Positions 1 through 8,867 of a DNA stretch of 27,744 bases are shown piece after piece. The translations under genes were made by a program, and so were the position numbers. Below the pieces are notes generated by a model. That model saw nothing but the letters and a program-made list of their open reading frames with translations, was not told where the DNA came from and did not search any database. Source of the DNA: Methanobacteriota archaeon (GTDB lineage: Archaea; Methanobacteriota; Methanobacteria; Methanobacteriales; Methanobacteriaceae); contig JAEZKE010000163.1 of assembly GCA_023436175.1 (NCBI GenBank), positions 1-27,744 of the forward strand. Reading direction: 5' to 3'. Each line of letters opens with the position of its first letter. Positions within the stretch are counted from its first letter, which is position 1.

Positions 1-591
1 TTCAGTCTTCAGTAAATCATGAGTAACTTTACCTAAAACCTCTTCTTCATGCCAGCCATATCTTTCTTCAGCTCCATGATTCCAAAAAGTAATTTTATCA
101 TCCATATCATGGACAATAATTGCATCACTCGTTAAATTAAGTAAATCAGCTTGATTCTTTAATTGCACTTCCGTTTCTTTTTTTCTGGTAATATCTACAT
201 CTATAGTTACACAAAAGTTTTTATGTGGGGAAAATGCGTTTATTAAAAAATATTTATTAAATTTTGCAAAGTGAATCTCATATTGTATGTTTTTTCCTTT
301 TAAAACTACATCTTCGGCCATTTTTAAATAAGATGCTACATTATCCATTCCACATAGTTCAGTTAAAGTTTTACCCGTAATTTCTTCTCTAGAACCAAAT
401 TTATTGAATATAGAAGAGAGATTTAAGTATACAAAACTCAAATCTGAAATTTTACCTTCTTTATTTAATATTACTTCAAAAATAGAAACCCCTTCACCCA
501 TATTCTCAAAGATATTACAATAGTTAGTAGTTAAATTACATATAGGTGGAGCAAACAATCTTTTTTCTTTTTTTTGTTCTCTCTCTTCCAT
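1..591 (-). CDS. PAS-domain sensor protein, probably the N-terminal part of a histidine kinase (cut by left edge)
   Basis: The reading frame stays open for 197 codons from an ATG at 591 to the window edge, so the C-terminus is missing. A Shine-Dalgarno-like AAGGAAG lies just upstream of the ATG. Residues about 20-125 form a PAS domain: it begins GEGVSIFEV, contains the helix FNKFGSREEITGKTL, and ends in the typical linker DVDITRKKE. A second PAS domain starts near residue 135 (LTSDAIIVHD, then WNHGAEERYGW) and is still open at the edge. No signal peptide or membrane segment is visible, so the protein should be cytoplasmic. By analogy with the two complete kinases at 905-2911 and 11441-13681, the missing part probably carries HisKA and HATPase domains, but this cannot be seen. 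It could instead end in another output domain. It lies head-to-tail downstream of the 905-2911 kinase. Confidence 0.85.
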   Translation of the reverse strand, partial: MEEREQKKEKRLFAPPICNLTTNYCNIFENMGEGVSIFEVILNKEGKISDLSFVYLNLSSIFNKFGSREEITGKTLTELCGMDNVASYLKMAEDVVLKGKNIQYEIHFAKFNKYFLINAFSPHKNFCVTIDVDITRKKETEVQLKNQADLLNLTSDAIIVHDMDDKITFWNHGAEERYGWHEEEVLGKVTHDLLKTE

Positions 592-904
592 AAAATGCTT
601 CCTTTACTTTTTAAATTTGAGATAGAAGCTCACGAAGATCGATTATTCTTAATATAACTATTCATTATTATTTTATTTAATTAATTTATTATAAATATTT
701 ATTTTAAAATTAAGAAGTTATGTTTATTAAATTTTAAGCTTTCAAAAAGAATGATCATTCAAAATTAAATATTTAAACTTCTAAATATGCAAAACTATTA
801 AAATTAAGTAGTTACAGTTGTATTATTACCTATAAAATAGGATTTACATTAAATTAGATATCTTTATTTTTACCATCTTTAGACTTTAATTTAAAACAAA
901 AAAG
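592..904. other. Gene-free AT-rich spacer between two PAS sensor genes
   Basis: No convincing reading frame is visible. Just after the kinase stop at 905, the minus-strand sequence has T-rich runs (about 893-904) that could end transcription. A minus-strand TATA-like stretch at about 683-700 (core TTTATAATA) could drive the truncated sensor gene starting at 591, which would give a leader of roughly 70 bases. Both assignments are weak because the whole spacer is extremely AT-rich. Confidence 0.3.
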
Positions 905-2911
905 TTATTGTTCTGTAGTATTAATCGGAATAGTAAAATGGAAAGCTGATCCAAATTCAGGCTCTGATTCAACCCATATTCGCCCACCGTGGCGTTCAAC
1001 AATCCTTTTAACCACCGATAACCCAATACCTGTTCCTTTATATGATTCCATGGTATGTAATCTTTGAAATATTACAAAAATACGTTCCATATACTGTTCC
1101 TCAATTCCAATACCATTATCAGCGATAGAAAATACATATTCATTAGTTTCTTTATCTTTACATACTGAAATATCAATTATAGGATGAACATCCTGTTTTC
1201 TAAATTTAATGGCATTTCCAACTAAATTCTGGAAAACCCTTCTAAGCTGATCATAATCGCCTATTACAGTAGGAAGAGATCTATGATTAATTACAGCATT
1301 ATTCTCCTCAATTAAAGATTTCAGATTTTCAATCACCTGAGTTAAAACTAGATCTAAATTAACTGGTTGAAATCCGCTCTGATCGGTTTTAACTCGTGAA
1401 TACTCAAGAAGACCCTCAATTTGATCCTTCATTCTAAAAGATGCATCCACAATATAATCCATGAACTCATCTGCATCGTTATCAAATTTACCTTTATAAC
1501 GCCGTTCCAATAATTGAGTAAAACTTGCAATAGTTCTAAGAGGTTCCTGAAGGTCATGGGAAGCTACATAAGCAAATCTTTCTAATTCTTCATTAGAGCA
1601 CTTCAAGTCTACAACAAGTTTTTTAAGTTCTTCTTCGTGCTTTTTACGTTCAGTGATATCACGAGAAACTGCAAGTGCTACATTTTTCCCTTTTAATTTA
1701 AAAACATGATTAACAACTTCAACAGGTATCTTAGCCCCCTTTTTAGTTTTATGAACTATTTCAAACCTCACACAGTCCGTTTTAGTCATCATTATTGCAT
1801 TTTTTGGAATTTCTGATAACTTTTCAGGAGCAACTATATCTGCAGGAGTCATATTCATAAATTCTTCCCGTGTGTAACCTAACCTTTGAGTTGCAACATC
1901 ATTTACCTCAATAAAATTACCCGGCATCCCATTTTCATTTAATTCTACCAGCGTAATCATATCATCTGCCCTATTGAACAATTCACGGAACTTTTCTTCA
2001 CTCCCAGCCAATGCTTTATTGGCCTCTTCAAGTTCTTCGGTTCTTTTTTCTACAAGATCTTCAAGATGGGTCCTGTATTTCTCTAATTCTTCCTCATCTT
2101 TCTTAAGCTCCGTTATATCCATAAATGATACTATACTTCTGTTTTTTTCGGAGATAAGCCCAATAGTTAGATAAATATCTCTTATTTCCCCATTTTTATT
2201 TATTAAATGGGCCTCATACCTTTTTGGAACAGCATCTTGATTTATCCTTCTTAAACGATGATATTCCATCATCTTGTTTACGTCTTCTGTAGACGTCATT
2301 TCCGTCCATTTAATACCTTCTACTTCTTCTTTTGAGTATCCTGAGATCCTTTCAAATTCTTCATTTACCATGGATATAGTCATATCTTCCTCAATTATCA
2401 TGGTAGGATTTATTGTATTTTCAAAAATCGTCCGGTATTTCTCCTCACTTTCCTTTAAATCATATTCTAATTTTTTTCTTTCGCTAATATCGTGAAAATA
2501 AACAGATGCTCTATCTTCAAAAGGGTGAATATGCATCTCAAACCATTTCTTAGAAACATGAGAATATGCTTCAAATTTTATATGTTTCTTTTCTTGTTGA
2601 GCTTTATGAAAATTATCCCAAATCAGTTTATTTGGAGGAAATTCATTCCAAAAGACTCTTCCAACTAATTCTTCCTTTTTTTTACCAAACTCAATCTCTG
2701 CATTACGGTTTAAACCTAAAATATTCCATTTGTTATCCATTTCAAAATAAGATTCCATGATATTTTCAAGAATTTGCTTAATTCTTCTTTTAGATTCTTT
2801 TTCAGTTAATATATAATGCTTAAATTCATTAATTAAAGTCTTATTAACTTTTTCAAGCTTTTCAACCTCTTTAAGCAAATCTTTTTCTTTAATTTTTACC
2901 ACATCATACAT
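905..2911 (-). CDS. Soluble multi-PAS sensor histidine kinase
   Basis: This is a 668-residue sensor kinase. A coiled-coil N-terminus (about 1-45) is followed by three PAS domains at about 48-147, 158-272 and 306-422, a coiled-coil linker (about 273-305), a HisKA dimerization domain and a HATPase domain. Phosphorylation should be on His452 in the H-box FAYVASHDLQEPLR. The ATPase shows the N-box FQNLVGNAIKF (Asn562, Asn566), G1 DNGIGI (598-603) and G2 GTGIGL (about 626-631). There is no membrane segment, so it should sense a cytoplasmic cue such as redox state or a small ligand. No haem- or flavin-binding signature can be named from sequence alone. No response regulator gene is nearby, so the partner is unknown. 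The ATG lacks a clear Shine-Dalgarno site and a TATA-like TTTATCTA lies only about 20 bases upstream, so translation may be leaderless. The catalytic core closely resembles that of the kinase at 11441-13681, which suggests paralogs. Confidence 0.93.
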   Translation of the reverse strand: MYDVVKIKEKDLLKEVEKLEKVNKTLINEFKHYILTEKESKRRIKQILENIMESYFEMDNKWNILGLNRNAEIEFGKKKEELVGRVFWNEFPPNKLIWDNFHKAQQEKKHIKFEAYSHVSKKWFEMHIHPFEDRASVYFHDISERKKLEYDLKESEEKYRTIFENTINPTMIIEEDMTISMVNEEFERISGYSKEEVEGIKWTEMTSTEDVNKMMEYHRLRRINQDAVPKRYEAHLINKNGEIRDIYLTIGLISEKNRSIVSFMDITELKKDEEELEKYRTHLEDLVEKRTEELEEANKALAGSEEKFRELFNRADDMITLVELNENGMPGNFIEVNDVATQRLGYTREEFMNMTPADIVAPEKLSEIPKNAIMMTKTDCVRFEIVHKTKKGAKIPVEVVNHVFKLKGKNVALAVSRDITERKKHEEELKKLVVDLKCSNEELERFAYVASHDLQEPLRTIASFTQLLERRYKGKFDNDADEFMDYIVDASFRMKDQIEGLLEYSRVKTDQSGFQPVNLDLVLTQVIENLKSLIEENNAVINHRSLPTVIGDYDQLRRVFQNLVGNAIKFRKQDVHPIIDISVCKDKETNEYVFSIADNGIGIEEQYMERIFVIFQRLHTMESYKGTGIGLSVVKRIVERHGGRIWVESEPEFGSAFHFTIPINTTEQ

Positions 2912-3017
2912 TTATCATATTCTGCACGATAGATAAACCTTAAAATCATCATCTTCTGTTTATTTTCTGCTATTTCCTTCGCACACATAGTTTCAAGTTA
3001 AATCTGTAAGAAGAATT

Positions 3018-4706
3018 TTAATGCATTGGAGGACGTTGATTGGCAATACCTACCTTAGTTCCCCATTCCAAAAGTTCCCTACTACAATCTTCATGTTCGA
3101 TCTGACATTCTATTAATACAGAACCACCTTTATGGGCCGTTGCTTTTTTAATTGCTTCAGCAAGTTCACCACCAGTACTGGCAGTTAACCCTAATCCCTT
3201 GCCATCAGCAGCATTCAATACCTCAATAAGCCCTGCATAGTTCCAATTTTTGAAGTAATTATATGGACCCTCATGAATTTCAGATTCAACAACATAACCA
3301 TGATTATTAACTATAAAAAGAATTATATTGTCCAGCTCATAACGGATCATGTTAGCAACTTCCTGTGCAGTGAACTGGAATGAACCATCACCAATTAAAG
3401 ATATCACCTGTTGATCTGGCTCAACAGCTAAAGCATAACCAAATGTAGACGCTACTGACCATCCAATAGACCCCCATTGCATCTCAATCTCAAAATTTGC
3501 ATTTTCTGGTAATTCCATAAACATTCCATTGAACCATGAATCGCCACTTTCAACAAATAACGTCGTTTTTGGACTGAGTAGACCCTGAATTTGCCGTACC
3601 ATTTCCATACGTGTCAGAGGTTCCTTTGGATTAGCAGGTTTAATTGGTTCTTGTCTGCGCTGAGTTTTATTGAACATCACCAATGAAGAATCATTCTTCT
3701 TAACCTGTTTAGCAAGAGTATCAAGGAAATCAGCTAATTCTAATCCATTATAATCCGCATTAATGGAACGTACCCTATTCGGTTCTGCATTAATTGTTTT
3801 TGCATCAGGTGGCTGCGCAGTCCAGCCAACAGTTGAATAATCAGTATATACTACACCTGCAGCAATGGCCAAATCTGCCCAGTCAACTAATTCTTCACAG
3901 CCAGGGCTGCTTACTGAGCCCCAGTAAATTCCAATAAATTGAGGGTGATTTTCAGGGAAAAAACTTTTTGCACTTGGTTGAACTGCAACTGCACAACCCA
4001 CTGCTTCTGCTAATCGTTTAAACGCGCCAATTGCTCCATATGACCTTAAATTTGGGCCTGCAAGAAGAATAGGATTATTTGCATTATTTATTACTTCTGC
4101 AGCTTCATCCACCGCTGCTTGGAGTACCTTTGGATCACTGACAGGAGGCTTAGAAAGATTTTCAAATGGTACAGGATCATGGCACGGAGCATCTGCTATA
4201 TTACATGGAATTTCGATATATCCCGGTAAACGCTGCATTAATGCATTGAGTATGACCCTATCTATTAAATAAGGAGCGTCCTTCTCATGAGTAATTTGTA
4301 CTGCATCACATGTTACTTTACTGATCATTTCACATTGATAATTTAAATTCCGAATACCTAAACTGTGATGTGGAATATGACCTGCATTGGGGTCATTTGT
4401 ATTATAACTTCCAGAAACAAATATTACGGGCAAACGCTCAGCATAAGCACCTGCAACACCATTAATAGCAGAAAATGCGCCAACATTAAACGTAGTAACT
4501 ACTGCACCGACACCTTTTGCCCTCGCATATCCTTCAGCAGCATAAGCTGCATTTAACTCGTTACAGCAGCCTACCTGTTCTATATTTCTATTTTTTAGAA
4601 GCTCATCTAATAGAACAAGATTTAAATCTCCCGGAACAACAAAATTATGCTCAATTCCCATTTCTTCAAAACGTTTTGCAAGATAGCTTCCCACAGTATA
4701 TCCCAT
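3018..4706 (-). CDS. Pyruvate/indolepyruvate decarboxylase-family thiamine diphosphate enzyme
   Basis: The 562-residue product should decarboxylate a 2-oxo acid non-oxidatively to an aldehyde, using thiamine diphosphate and Mg2+. Its length and sequence follow true pyruvate decarboxylases of the Zymomonas type. It has Asp27 (PGDLNLVLLD), the cofactor-activating Glu50 (CCNELN), the His113-His114 pair (IPHHSLG), the diphosphate motif from Gly439-Asp440 (GDGSFQFTAQEV) to Asn468, and the active-site Glu474 (GYVVESEIHEGPYN). The PYR domain covers about 1-180, a central domain about 190-350, and the PP domain 360-550. The ATG is preceded by AAAAGGAG at good spacing. Pyruvate, phenylpyruvate or indolepyruvate are all possible substrates; the close match to the pyruvate decarboxylase motifs favours pyruvate. 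It is not the sulfopyruvate decarboxylase of coenzyme M synthesis, which is a smaller two-subunit enzyme. No alcohol or aldehyde dehydrogenase is adjacent. The gene stands alone between long spacers, which fits an acquired gene. Confidence 0.9.
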   Translation of the reverse strand: MGYTVGSYLAKRFEEMGIEHNFVVPGDLNLVLLDELLKNRNIEQVGCCNELNAAYAAEGYARAKGVGAVVTTFNVGAFSAINGVAGAYAERLPVIFVSGSYNTNDPNAGHIPHHSLGIRNLNYQCEMISKVTCDAVQITHEKDAPYLIDRVILNALMQRLPGYIEIPCNIADAPCHDPVPFENLSKPPVSDPKVLQAAVDEAAEVINNANNPILLAGPNLRSYGAIGAFKRLAEAVGCAVAVQPSAKSFFPENHPQFIGIYWGSVSSPGCEELVDWADLAIAAGVVYTDYSTVGWTAQPPDAKTINAEPNRVRSINADYNGLELADFLDTLAKQVKKNDSSLVMFNKTQRRQEPIKPANPKEPLTRMEMVRQIQGLLSPKTTLFVESGDSWFNGMFMELPENANFEIEMQWGSIGWSVASTFGYALAVEPDQQVISLIGDGSFQFTAQEVANMIRYELDNIILFIVNNHGYVVESEIHEGPYNYFKNWNYAGLIEVLNAADGKGLGLTASTGGELAEAIKKATAHKGGSVLIECQIEHEDCSRELLEWGTKVGIANQRPPMH

Positions 4707-5149
4707 TTTATAAACTCCTTTTCGTAACTAATACTATTAATTATAATATGACTTTTTAAATAATAATATTTTTACATTAAAAATTATTAAAATTTAAAAA
4801 AAAGCTTACAAGAAATTCTAAATATTAAAAATAGAATCATAACAGTATCTTTAACTTACACATCCCATATGTCCCAAAAAAGAATGTGGAAAATACATCA
4901 ATATGTAGCAGATATCAAGAAAACATAATTGAAAATATTGAATAACCAGTCTTAATTTTCAGTATATACGCCAATAAGCTACCCAGTTTAAAAAGAGAAG
5001 TTAATTCAAATTAAATAATCTCCAGTTAGACACTGTTTTTAATGTATAAAACCCATCTTTAGGAGTTTGTATCCATTTATTCAAAAACATTAATTTCAAT
5101 CTTAAATGTAATATTTAAAGGATTAGTTAAATTTTAAGTAGTACATGAA
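4707..5149. other. Gene-free spacer with the decarboxylase promoter
   Basis: No supportable coding frame is present. The minus strand has the ribosome binding site AAAAGGAG (about 4715-4722) and, further upstream at about 4751-4765, a TTTAAAAAG stretch that could be the TATA box of the decarboxylase gene. I see nothing definable in the remainder (about 4800-5149), which is AT-rich and without strong inverted repeats. Confidence 0.3.
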
Positions 5150-5488
5150 TCACACCAGCTCATTTTCATCGTCCTTTAATAGTGACCCTGTTGGAGTATT
5201 TGCAAACTGTGCAGCAAGATATGGATCAAGATCTTTAAGTTTCTCGTAGTATTCACGGGCAGTGTCTAAATCCATTACACCAGAATAAGCAATACATAAA
5301 CCCACATAGGCTTTAGCATCTTCTGGATCTTCTTCAATACATCTTTTAAATGATTCTATAGCTGGCTGGAAATCCTGTTTATCAACGTACTCCTTACCTT
5401 TACCAAAATATTTTTCAACAACTGGATTTTTTTCAGTATCTTTTTTATTTCTACCAAGTAATTTATCCAACATTTTGACCATCCACAT
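5150..5488 (-). CDS. Small tetratricopeptide-repeat (TPR) protein
   Basis: This is a 112-residue soluble protein. After a basic N-terminus (LDKLLGRNKKD) it has two helical-hairpin repeats of TPR type at about 28-61 (AIESFKRCIEEDPEDAKAY) and 62-95 (GLCIAYSGVMDLDTAREYYE). A short acidic tail ends in DDENELV. TPRs bind partner proteins, and with only about two repeats this may act as a small adaptor or dimerize; no partner can be named. The start is uncertain. ATG codons occur at residues 1, 3 and 6, and the GGATGGT overlapping the first ones could serve as the ribosome binding site for the third (MLDKLLG). It stands alone between spacers of 443 and 218 bases. Confidence 0.75.
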   Translation of the reverse strand: MWMVKMLDKLLGRNKKDTEKNPVVEKYFGKGKEYVDKQDFQPAIESFKRCIEEDPEDAKAYVGLCIAYSGVMDLDTAREYYEKLKDLDPYLAAQFANTPTGSLLKDDENELV

Positions 5489-5706
5489 ATCAATTCATAA
5501 CATCTTTTTGTTATTAATTATTACTTTATATTACTTTATTAAAATTGTCCAAAACAGCAATTATAATTTGTTATTCATGTGCAAAATACTTAACTAACTT
5601 ATTAATGAGCTTAAAAAGGTACAAACCAAATTTAAAAAACTATCAAAAAATCAGTGAAATAAATGTAAATACAAGATTTAAAATAATTTAAATGGAAATA
5701 TATGAC

Positions 5707-6275
5707 TTATTTTTCAAACACAGCCCCAGTACTCTTTCCAACAAACTTTATATTATCAATTTTAAGATTAATTTCATTCAGTCCCTCATTAATCATTAAG
5801 TTCCTAACTTCATCAGATGGCATTCCGTGATTATCTGCAAGCGGCTCTCTAATATAGACTTTTCTACCTTTTTTTAATTTTACAACAAGAGATTTTACTA
5901 TCTTTTCCCTTAAATCCTGCCCTATATCATGCAGTACATAGGGGATTACGACCTCATCATAATAATTATCGAGAATATCTAAATCGTATATTGTCCCTAA
6001 TTTAAAATCCACATTAGGATACTTATTCATTCTTTTTGAATCTCACCCATCCACTTTTGAGATATATCAACACATGTTAAATGGCCCCCACCTTTCAGGA
6101 GGATCGGAGCTATATGTCTTGATAAAGCACCAGATCCAGAGCCGTACTCTAAAATTTTCTCAGTTCCACTTAAATTGAGGCTTTTTACATAATTTTTCCA
6201 GAAGAAGCTGCCAATTGTATATCCTACTGCAACTATAAAAAATACCTGGGTTGAACTCGGTTCTTTAAAACTCAT
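5707..6275 (-). pseudogene. Class I SAM-dependent methyltransferase split by a frameshift
   Basis: Two abutting reading frames together make one methyltransferase. The N-terminal part (6275 to 6027, 82 residues) carries SAM-binding motif I (ILEYGSGSGALSRHI) and the acidic end of strand 2 (LTCVDIS). It then hits a stop. The C-terminal part (6030 to 5707, 107 residues) carries motif IV (VVIPYVLHDIG) and a later REPLADNHGMP loop. The halves overlap by four bases (ATGA) at a run of five A bases. One extra A there would give a continuous 189-residue protein reading EIQKRMNKYPNVDF. A loss-of-base mutation or a sequencing error is the simplest explanation; minus-one ribosomal slippage on the A-run would also restore the frame. 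The first ATG has a strong GAGGAGG upstream. The substrate is unknown. Confidence 0.8.
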
Positions 6276-6476
6276 AAATAAGCATCCTCCTCATTTAAAT
6301 GAATTTAATTCAGAATGAGTATATAAACATTGCATTCAATAATGAGTAATAGAATTTTTAAAATAATCAAAACTTTAAAAATATTAATTCAATGAAATTC
6401 AGTAAAAATAACCAGTACTTGGTTAAATAAAATATTTAATATAATAAAAAATTAATTTGACTTATTATCTTGAAAT

Positions 6477-6483
6477 AAAGGAG
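6477..6483 (+). promoter_or_regulatory. Ribosome binding site that questions the nucleotidyltransferase start
   Basis: AAAGGAG ends only two bases before the ATG at 6486 but eight bases before an in-frame TTG at 6492. The spacing favours the TTG, which would remove only two residues (product starting MIGISADFDP). Confidence 0.5.
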
Positions 6484-6485
6484 AA

Positions 6486-7778
6486 ATGAACTTGATTGGA
6501 ATAAGCGCTGATTTTGACCCAGTACATAATGGGCATGTTAAACTTATAGAAAAAGGAAGAGATATTGCAGAAAAAACTGGAGACGAAGTTGTAATTTATT
6601 TAAATAAAGGTTACAGCGCTAATCACGCCCCATTTTTTGCCAGCTATGAAGCAAGACGCGAAATGGCACTTAAAGCCGGTGCCGATAAAGTTGTACCAAT
6701 TGAAGGGCTTCATCATCGGTTGACGCTTGCCTACACCGTTCCAATCAGGATAGCAATGATGATCGAAGATGGTGTTGTGGATTATGTCGATGCAGCAAAT
6801 GTTTCCACCAGTAAAATTCAGAAATACGCATCTTCATTTGCAAAAAAAGGAATATTTAGTGGAATTCCACGGAATCTTCCAAACCGTAACGTAATAAGAT
6901 GGTTTGCAGTGAATGATTTTCTCTACAAAAAATATAAACGAAAAATGAAATTTCACATAATTCCTGAACTAAAAATGGGCGGTAAAATCTCAGGTAGGGA
7001 AATCAGGGCAAAGATAATTGAGAACAACTTCGAAATACCGGAAGATGTAAAAGAAGTCCTCCCTGACTCCACAGTAAAGATCCTTCAAAAAGAGATAAAA
7101 AAAGGAAATATACCTGGTAAACGAGATATTGAAACCATTACAAGAAGGCTTAACAAATATTCAAGGTCAAAACTGCTTAATATAGCCCATATAAATGCTG
7201 ATGCAGCAGAGGCCATTATTAAAGGCAGACAATACCGAAACGAAGATCAGATTTGGGCGGCACTGAGAATGGCAGGATATGGACCAGTTCTCACCAGGCT
7301 TGCAATAAGCTCAATTGAGCAGGACGTGACACGTGAGGAAGTATTTAATCTTATCAAACATTATGAAGCAGAAGGAATTATTCCTCCAGATCAGACTGTA
7401 GAAAGTGTGATTGAAAGGGCATGGTTTGTATCTTCTAATGTTGAAAAAGGAGTTAAATCCTCAGATGCTCATGAAATGTTTAGAAAAGGGAAAAGAGGTC
7501 CAAAACCCCAATACACTATTGATGCGGGGCTTCACCTTAGGAGTTTCGAGGTTGAGGACTTAAAAGAGGGGATTGATGCATCTTTATTCGTTGATAAAAG
7601 GGAGAAATTAGCCTGCCAGGTACGTACTGAAAACCGTAAAATAAAAAGCCCACTTAAATTACCCGCTAAATCTGCAACATATCTACGGCTTCTTATTGAT
7701 TCCCATTTTATTCCACTCAGCGCACGTTTAGTCCATAAAAAAGAAGGATGGAGAGTTAGGATATTTGTTGGAAAATAG
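6486..7778 (+). CDS. HIGH-family nucleotidyltransferase (archaeal cytidylyltransferase-like protein)
   Basis: This is a 430-residue soluble protein. The N-terminal Rossmann-like nucleotidyltransferase domain (about 1-185) has the HxGH nucleotide-binding motif as His14-Asn-Gly-His17 (DFDPVHNGH) and the second signature ISGREIR at 168-174. Both are typical of enzymes that transfer AMP or CMP. Overall layout and length recall the HIGH_NTase1/TmcAL group, in which the bacterial member activates acetate to acetylate tRNA cytidine. The archaeal role is not established here. The C-terminal half (about 200-430) is helical and then basic (FRKGKRGPKPQYTIDAG), consistent with RNA binding, though this is inference. 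The start may be the TTG at 6492 rather than the ATG. The gene is transcribed divergently from the broken methyltransferase and ends 13 bases from the stop of the convergent trehalose phosphatase gene. Confidence 0.82.
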   Translation: MNLIGISADFDPVHNGHVKLIEKGRDIAEKTGDEVVIYLNKGYSANHAPFFASYEARREMALKAGADKVVPIEGLHHRLTLAYTVPIRIAMMIEDGVVDYVDAANVSTSKIQKYASSFAKKGIFSGIPRNLPNRNVIRWFAVNDFLYKKYKRKMKFHIIPELKMGGKISGREIRAKIIENNFEIPEDVKEVLPDSTVKILQKEIKKGNIPGKRDIETITRRLNKYSRSKLLNIAHINADAAEAIIKGRQYRNEDQIWAALRMAGYGPVLTRLAISSIEQDVTREEVFNLIKHYEAEGIIPPDQTVESVIERAWFVSSNVEKGVKSSDAHEMFRKGKRGPKPQYTIDAGLHLRSFEVEDLKEGIDASLFVDKREKLACQVRTENRKIKSPLKLPAKSATYLRLLIDSHFIPLSARLVHKKEGWRVRIFVGK

Positions 7779-7791
7779 TTTAGTTAATGAT

Positions 7792-8598
7792 TTAACTTTC
7801 TAAAAGCCAGTTGAAGAACTTCTGAACTTCTTCAACCCCATTAACATAAAAAGATGCATTTTCTTTAACAAATTCCGGGACTTCTTCTGAAACCACAACA
7901 ATTCCTGCACCTTTGACTTTACCTTCTCTTTGGAGTTCTTTTAGTTTGTTAAATGCATCCACATCAGTTACATCATCGCCCAAATAAATGACCTTTTCAA
8001 GCGCATTTTCAAAAAGGAGTTTTTCAAGTATTGTACCTTTATCATGGCCAATTTTAGGTCTTATCTCCACAACTTTACGTCCTTCTGTAATCTTAAACTT
8101 CTCAAGTCCTTCTAATTCATTAATAGCGTCTAAAATTTTCCTGCGTGTTCCTTCGGGATCCTCACATTTCCTGTAATGAACTGTAAAACAAAGCCCCTTT
8201 TCCTGGAATAAAATATTCTTGATATTACATAATTCTTCTTCAGTCTGGATGTTTTGAGCAACTTTCTGTATAAGAGGCAGATATTCCTCCACTTCAGGTT
8301 CAATATAAATCTCATCATCCTTTAGATACTCAAGTCCATGGCTTCCAATATAAAGCAGCCCTTCTACTTCCAGCATCTCTTTAGCATTTTTAACATTTCT
8401 TCCAGTTACAATACCGACCAGCTGGAATTTTTTTACAAGTTTTTCAAGTGTAGCCTTCATAATTTGACTTATAGTGGCTTCATAGGGATCTAAAACTATT
8501 TTACTTATAGTACCATCTATATCCGTTATAATTGCTGTTTTCTCATCCTTTTGGAAATTTTCAAATTCACTCAGATGATCAAAAAGATATTTTGGCAA
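7792..8598 (-). CDS. otsB: Trehalose-6-phosphate phosphatase
   Basis: The 268-residue HAD-superfamily enzyme should hydrolyse trehalose 6-phosphate to trehalose, a compatible solute. Motif I is DIDGT with nucleophile Asp26 and general acid Asp28. Motif II is VTGR (about 64-67). A GSHGLE segment (85-90) and GRKVVEIRP (173-181) are typical of OtsB substrate-binding regions. Lys187 in GHDKG and the metal-binding GDDVTDVDAF (207-216) complete the active site. Translation starts at a TTG, supported by GGAGG six bases upstream. No trehalose-6-phosphate synthase (OtsA) lies in the window, so the substrate must be made elsewhere. A different sugar-phosphate phosphatase role cannot be excluded, but the OtsB motifs are good. 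Confidence 0.88.
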   Translation of the reverse strand: MPKYLFDHLSEFENFQKDEKTAIITDIDGTISKIVLDPYEATISQIMKATLEKLVKKFQLVGIVTGRNVKNAKEMLEVEGLLYIGSHGLEYLKDDEIYIEPEVEEYLPLIQKVAQNIQTEEELCNIKNILFQEKGLCFTVHYRKCEDPEGTRRKILDAINELEGLEKFKITEGRKVVEIRPKIGHDKGTILEKLLFENALEKVIYLGDDVTDVDAFNKLKELQREGKVKGAGIVVVSEEVPEFVKENASFYVNGVEEVQKFFNWLLES

Positions 8599-8867
8599 GC
8601 TGTTCCTCCATAAACTTAATCACCATATTCAGTAATAGTATTATTATTTAATTAAAAATTATTTACAATTTTCCTTTAAGGAGATATCCAAAAAAGGTTT
8701 AAATAATTTTATCAATTATCCCCAAATATGGTATTCAAAAGTAACAGTATAAAATACGTCTAATACTTAAATAAAGTTTAATTTAATTATTATATAAAAA
8801 TGAACCATCACATCATAAGTATAATAAGATATTCAAGCAGATCACTCCCATGAACTGCATGATAAAT

